In this document: positions 59,383-64,000 of the stretch, one piece after another
How the letters are laid out: each line of letters begins with the position of its first letter
Position numbering within the stretch: the first letter of the stretch is position 1
Origin: Sesamum alatum
Taxonomy: Eukaryota > Streptophyta > Magnoliopsida > Lamiales > Pedaliaceae
DNA: 64,000 nt
Assembly (NCBI GenBank): GCA_034509735.1
Contig: JACGWO010000010.1
Location: 10,739,193 to 10,803,192 of the forward strand
Direction: 5' to 3'
The notes under the pieces: model-generated
Told to the model about the DNA's origin: nothing
The model's input: the letters and a program-made list of their open reading frames with translations, nothing else
Database searches by the model: none
Position numbers and translations under genes: made by a program

Positions 59383-60492
59383 ATGTCTAAGAATCCATTA
59401 ACCATGGTACTTGAGACTAATAAATTCAACGGAGCGAACTACTCGGATTGGCTGAGAAACCTGAGGATTGTCCTCGGTTTCGAGAACCAAGGCTACGTCT
59501 TGGACGAGCCGCCGCCGAGGGACATACCGGAGGGGTCCATGCCAGAAGAATGTTTGACGTTCGGGAAATGGCATGAGGACAATCGCAAAGTACGTGGTAT
59601 CATACTGGCTTCGATGTCTAACGACATCCAGAAGCAGTATGAGAGTCTAGACAACATCTCCGCCATAATGGTCCACATGAACGAGGTTTATGCGGTTCCA
59701 GATAGGCATATTAGATATGCCGCCACAAAAGCATTCTTTGGCACCAAGCTTGCTGAAGGATTGTCTGTACAAAGTCATGGGGTTAAGATGCTCTCCCTAG
59801 TGGAGAAACTCGAGGACCTTAAAGCTGGGCTTAACAATGACACATACATTGGCGTGATCCCCCAGTCGCTTCCTCCGTGCTATGACCCATTTGTTGTAAA
59901 CTACAACATGAACGGACTTGAGAAGTCTATTCATGAGTTGATCAACATGCTGGTTCAATACGAGGCCACGACCCACAAGTCGACGCCGACGGTATTGATA
60001 GGAGAGGCTTCGACCTCCAAGGCGAGTGGCAAGAGGGCCGGACGCTGGAAGAGGAAGAAGGGAAAGGGGAAGACGGTTGCGGCCCTTGCTCGCGCTCCAG
60101 GCGCCCCTATTGCTCTGGTGGGACCGAGCAAAGGGAAAGGGAAGGCCCGTGGTTCTCAGCGGTCCAAGGCAAATGATGTCTGCATGCATTGCCAAGGAAA
60201 GGGGCATTGGAAGAGGGAGTGCCCACAACTCCTCTCCAACCTAGGTATGTTTGTGGTTGAAGTAAACATGATAACTAATTCTGCTTCATGGGTATTGGAT
60301 ACCGGGTGTGGTGCTCACATCTACAATGATTTGCAGGCACTGCAAAAAAATGGAAGGCTAACCAAGGATGAGATGATCCTGAGGCTAGGCGGTGGCAAGG
60401 CTGTTGTTGCGGAAGCCGTAGGGTCAATAGAGTTAGCCATTAGTAATCATGTTAGGATTGTACTGAACGACTGTTTCTATGTACCTAGCTGA
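59383..60492 (+). CDS. Copia E gag with N-terminal protease region, open frame ending early
   Basis: 369 residues from ATG 59383 (MSKNPLTMVLETNKFNGANY). An upstream in-frame extension exists only with a non-ATG start, and the MSKNP start is shared with the other copies. Order: N-terminal UBN2-type gag domain, basic linker around residues 210-260, zinc knuckle CMHCQGKGHWKREC at about 267-280, and protease site VLDTGCGAHIYND with Asp at about 306. The frame stops at TGA after YVPS, in the middle of protease; relatives would read on into integrase. Gag forms the particle and binds RNA. It could still be made from this copy, but no processed pol would follow. Confidence 0.88.
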   Translation: MSKNPLTMVLETNKFNGANYSDWLRNLRIVLGFENQGYVLDEPPPRDIPEGSMPEECLTFGKWHEDNRKVRGIILASMSNDIQKQYESLDNISAIMVHMNEVYAVPDRHIRYAATKAFFGTKLAEGLSVQSHGVKMLSLVEKLEDLKAGLNNDTYIGVIPQSLPPCYDPFVVNYNMNGLEKSIHELINMLVQYEATTHKSTPTVLIGEASTSKASGKRAGRWKRKKGKGKTVAALARAPGAPIALVGPSKGKGKARGSQRSKANDVCMHCQGKGHWKRECPQLLSNLGMFVVEVNMITNSASWVLDTGCGAHIYNDLQALQKNGRLTKDEMILRLGGGKAVVAEAVGSIELAISNHVRIVLNDCFYVPS

Positions 60493-63300
60493 TTAAAAAA
60501 AATATTGTTTCTATCCCGGTCCTTGACAAGGAGGGATTTTCATTTACCATCAATAAAAATGACTTTTTCATTATTAAAGATGGTATTTCTCATCTGCTTG
60601 GTACATTGGTAAATGGTCTGTACATACTTCAACAGTTTAATTGGATTATGACTGCAGAACACAAACGAAAACGTGATGATCACAATAACGCACAGATATG
60701 GCATGCGAGGTTAGATCATATTTCTAAAGATTAGATAAGAAGGTTGGTGGACTCAAAAGAGTCTAGAAATAGACGATTTGGACAACCTACCGACCTGCGA
60801 ATCCTGTCTGAAGGGAAAAATGACCAAGAAACCCTTTGTTGGACAAAGCACGCTAGCGAACAGTGTGTTGGATTTGATATATATGGATGTCTGTGGCCCA
60901 CTAAATACTCAGGCTAGAGGTGGGTACTCGTACTTCATAACCTTTACCGATTATCACTCACGGTATGGTTATGTTTACCTGATGAGGTACAAGTCTGAAG
61001 CCTTTGGAAGGTTTAAGGAATACAAACTTGAAGTAGAGAACCAAACCGATCGAAAGATCAAAGCCCTTCGGTCGGACCGAGGTGGAGAGTATTTGAGTGG
61101 TGAGTTTACTGATTATCTAAAAGAGAATGGGATTATCTCTCAATGGACCCCTCCTGGAACACCACAACTCAATGGTGTGTCTGAAAGGAGGAATCGGACC
61201 GCATTGGACATGGTCCAATCCATGATGAGTTTTACTGAACTCCCCCTTTCTTTCTGGGGATACGCTCTTGAGTCGGTGGCCAAAGTTTTGAACTTGGCGC
61301 CATCTAAGAAGATATCCCAGACGCCATACGGGATATGGCATGGCAAGCCTGCCTCCTACAAATAGTTGAAAGTGTGGGGTTGCCCCGCATATGTCAAGAG
61401 ATTAGTGGGAGATAAACTGGACTCGAGGTCTAGTTTATGCAGCTTCATTGGCTATCCAAAAGAAACCGCGGGGTATTATTTCTATGATCCCTCCGAGCAA
61501 AAGATTTTTGTCTCGAGAAACACAGTGTTCTTGGAAAAGGATTTTCCATCGGATAGTCGACGCGATGAGGTACTCCTTGAGTAATCAAGTGAGGTACCCA
61601 ATGAGGCGGCAGTGACATCTGAGTCGGTAGTTCCCACTGATAATGTTTCAGTCCTCTGTAGGTCGGCCAGAGTATCCCATGCACCTAATAGGTATGGATT
61701 TTTGGGCCTGATCGGTCAGTTGGATAATGATCCAAAGACGTACAGAGAAACGATGTCGGACATCGATTCGGATAAGTGGCTTGAGGCCATGAAATCCGAG
61801 ATGGACTCGATGGGTACAAACCAGGTTTTCGAACCTAGTGGACCCACCCAAAGGGGTAAAACCGGTAGGGTGTAAATGGGTCTACAAACATAAGCTTGGA
61901 GCTGACGGGGAGGTTACAACCTTCAAAGCCAGGCTTGTGGCGAAAGATTACACTCAGCGACCCGGGGTCGACTTCGAGGAAACCTACTTGCCCGTAGCAA
62001 TGGCTAAGTCAATTTTGGATACTGCTTTCCATAACAACATGGTATGACTATGAAATATGGCAGATGGACGTGAAAACGGCCTTCCTCAATGGTTTCGCAA
62101 AGGAAGAGATCTATAGGGATCAGCCGGAAGGTTTCACAACTGTTGGAGAAGAGCAGAAGGTTTGCCGTCTCCAAAGGTCCATCTATGGCCTCAAACAAGC
62201 TTCCCGAAGCTAAAACATACGTTTTGATGAAGTCATACGGGGATATGATTTCATCAAGAACGAGTCCGATCTTTGTGTATACAAGAAGATCAGTGGGAGC
62301 TCGGTTACGTTTCTAGTGCTTTACGTGGATGACATCTTGCTCATTGGGAATGATGCTAAGATGTTGGGTACCACTAAACCTTGGTTGTCAATGCAATTCT
62401 CCATGAAGGATATGGGCGAGGCATCCTACATCCTTGGCATCAAGATCTACAGGGATAGATCTAGAAGGATGTTAGGAATGGCCTAGTCTTCGTATATTGA
62501 GAAAGTCTTGAAGAGATTCAAGATGAAGAACTCAAAATGAGGATTCCTTCCTTTGAGGTATGAAATTAAGTTATCCAAGAAGCAGTCTCCTAAGACTGAT
62601 GAAGAGCTTATACGGATGTTGGACATCCCCTATGCTTCAGCCGTAGGCAGCATACACTATGTTGTTCAGTGCACTAGACCTAATGTGGTTTTCACTTTAA
62701 GCGTAACTAGTCGATATCAGTCGTGTGCCGGGGAGGCACACTGGAGTGCGGTCAAGACTATCCTAAAGTACCTGAAAGGGACTAAGGACATGTTCTTGAT
62801 CTACGGCGGTGGAGAGTTGATACTAGAAGGCTATAGCGACGCTAGCTTCCAGTCGGATGACGATGATGCCAAGTCTCAGTCTGGTTATGTGTTTGGACTT
62901 AATGGTGGCGTGGTTGCTTGGAAGAGTTTCAAGTAGGCTACCACGACGAACTCCACCATAGAGTTTTGAATACATAGCGACTTTGGAAGTTGTTAAGGAG
63001 ACGGTTTGGTTGATGAGCTACATCCAAGGGTTGGGTGTAGTACCTAGTACTGCTAAGCCTACAATTATCTTCTTCGATAACAGCGGGGCGATAGCGGTAG
63101 TAAAGGAACCGAGATCTCATCACGATCCAAGTATATTCTTAGACGCTACCATCTGCTTAGAGAGATAGATAGCGGGAGTGACGTTCGATTGGATCGAGTC
63201 AGCTCCGCAAAAAACATAGCAGATCCACTTGCTAAGCCCGTGTCGCAAGTTTCCCATACTCACCATCTGGATAAGAGTTTCGAGGTCAATGGGTAATTGG
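60493..63300 (+). pseudogene. Copia E pol: integrase, reverse transcriptase, RNase H, interrupted
   Basis: Continues from gag after the TGA. Integrase: IWHARLDHIS and CESCLKGKMTKKPF (zinc region), then IYMDVCGPL, RSDRGGEYLSG and DYLKENGI carrying the D-D-E residues (60778-61365, then TAG). Linker and RT: MAKSILDTAF, WQMDVKTAFLNGF and IYGLKQASRS; LYVDDILLIGNDA near 62320 is intact. RNase H: EGYSDASFQSDDDDAKSQSG and the end NIADPLAKPVSQVSHTH near 63200. Stops or shifts occur near 60490, 60733, 61364, 61582, 61835, 62045, 62210, 62485 and 62540. All domains are present but broken. It is the most complete pol in the window. Confidence 0.9.
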
Positions 63301-63305
63301 CTTTA

Positions 63306-63320
63306 GGTCAAGTGGGAGAT
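63306..63320 (+). promoter_or_regulatory. Polypurine tract of Copia E
   Basis: GGTCAAGTGGGAGAT immediately before TGTTAG of the 3' LTR; identical to that of X and D. Confidence 0.9.
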
Positions 63321-64000
63321 TGTTAGAATAGGTAACGAGAAAGCCAATAGGTTTGGCGTTTTGTAACCTATTTTGACAGCTTGATGTAATGTAATATTAT
63401 GTGATAAATAAGATGAGTGTTCGTCACTAATGGTACCTTCTTTGTTGCGCTCATCTTACATATGATAAAACAGTGTTTTACTTGTATCGCAACAAATCCG
63501 ACAGACCACGGTTAACAACTCATGCAGTTGGGCCACGCATTGGATGGTGGTCATGAAAACCAACTGATTAAGAGTTGTGTCTAAAACGTTCCAAGTCGAG
63601 GACCTCGAGACAGGGCATCGAGAGTCCTATTGAGACTTGCATCAAGAGTCGTGTTCATTGGATGAGTGCCGTATTTCATCGGCGACAGGCGTGGGATGCC
63701 TACACGATCTTCATGGGCTGGTCGACTGGGGTCGAGCCGACTAGACTGACTTGCGGGTATCATCATATGGAAGCCTGGGAGGCTTGGTCGGTATAATTGG
63801 ATTTCCCCGATTCCGATAGTACGGGAGTAGTCCTCAGACTTGAGGAATCATGGCAGTTGCGTGCACGGGATGGTTGTATCTTAGATCTGGCGAGAGGTGA
63901 TCATTATGTAGGATGATCATTATAACCCTTGTCTAGTGTAGTCGGAATGTGTGGCGAGGACGGTGCATTCCAAGAAGAGGATCCGTCCCCTGTCAGTATG
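63321..64000 (+). mobile_element. 3' LTR of Copia element E, cut by the window edge
   Basis: Starts TGTTAGAATAGGTAACGAG and aligns with the first ~690 bp of the 5' LTR at 55292. About 1.5 kb should lie beyond base 64000. Confidence 0.92.

Noticed and set aside
1..64000. Toxin, phage, CRISPR or bacterial defence systems
   Set aside because: No direct-repeat/spacer array, no bacterial gene layout and no such proteins; all interpretable features are plant host gene or plant transposon sequence.

Overview
The window is plant nuclear DNA, probably from a eudicot. It is AT-rich and dominated by nested, mostly decayed transposable elements of plant types: Ty1/Copia with tRNA-Met primer sites, Ty3/gypsy gag, a plant LINE with a DUF4283 ORF1, hAT and Mutator-like elements. 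I see one convincing host gene, a seven-exon TMN/EMP70 (transmembrane nine superfamily) gene at 31575-36370. No rRNA, tRNA, CRISPR array or bacterial-style operon was found.

Left part (1-8.2 kb): the leader, primer site and internally deleted 5' LTR of a minus-strand Copia element whose body lies left of the window; a MITE-like repeat; mostly featureless DNA with a LINE RT scrap; a gypsy gag relic; a broken LINE ORF1.

Middle-left (8.2-30.6 kb) is a set of nested insertions. A divergent Copia LTR without a primer site (LTR Z) starts at 8232. It is split by an old hAT element (about 8.66-12.24 kb) and by a composite Copia element X (12299-27868, flanked by the 5-bp duplication GTATC 15.6 kb apart), then resumes to about 29244. 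Inside X lies a second Copia family, Y, as a fused array in which one complete LTR has a primer-site sequence on one side and a polypurine tract on the other. A 1.3-kb, nearly wholly palindromic Mutator-type element with perfect 9-bp duplications sits at 29254-30548, next to the host gene promoter.

Right part (36.4-64 kb): a non-autonomous hAT element holding a smaller inverted-repeat element (37449-38863). Next is a Mutator-like transposase relic split by an hAT element (40703-54980, 8-bp duplication), which is itself split by a full-length Copia element D (44399-54331, two 2,236-bp LTRs, 5-bp duplication CACTT). A further Copia element E (55292 to past the window end) cuts the Mutator relic again and carries an intact gag frame but a broken pol.

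The Copia elements X, Y, D, E and the left-edge copy are related. Recurrent features include a very GC-rich tract in the untranslated leader, a palindromic 15-mer present twice about 80 bp apart, and a conserved block in otherwise diverged LTRs. Y and D share the same reverse-transcriptase deletion and the same loss of the YVDD catalytic region, yet D has LTRs differing by only about 1-2% by eye count. The reading I favour is a non-autonomous Copia subfamily copied in trans by E/X-like relatives.
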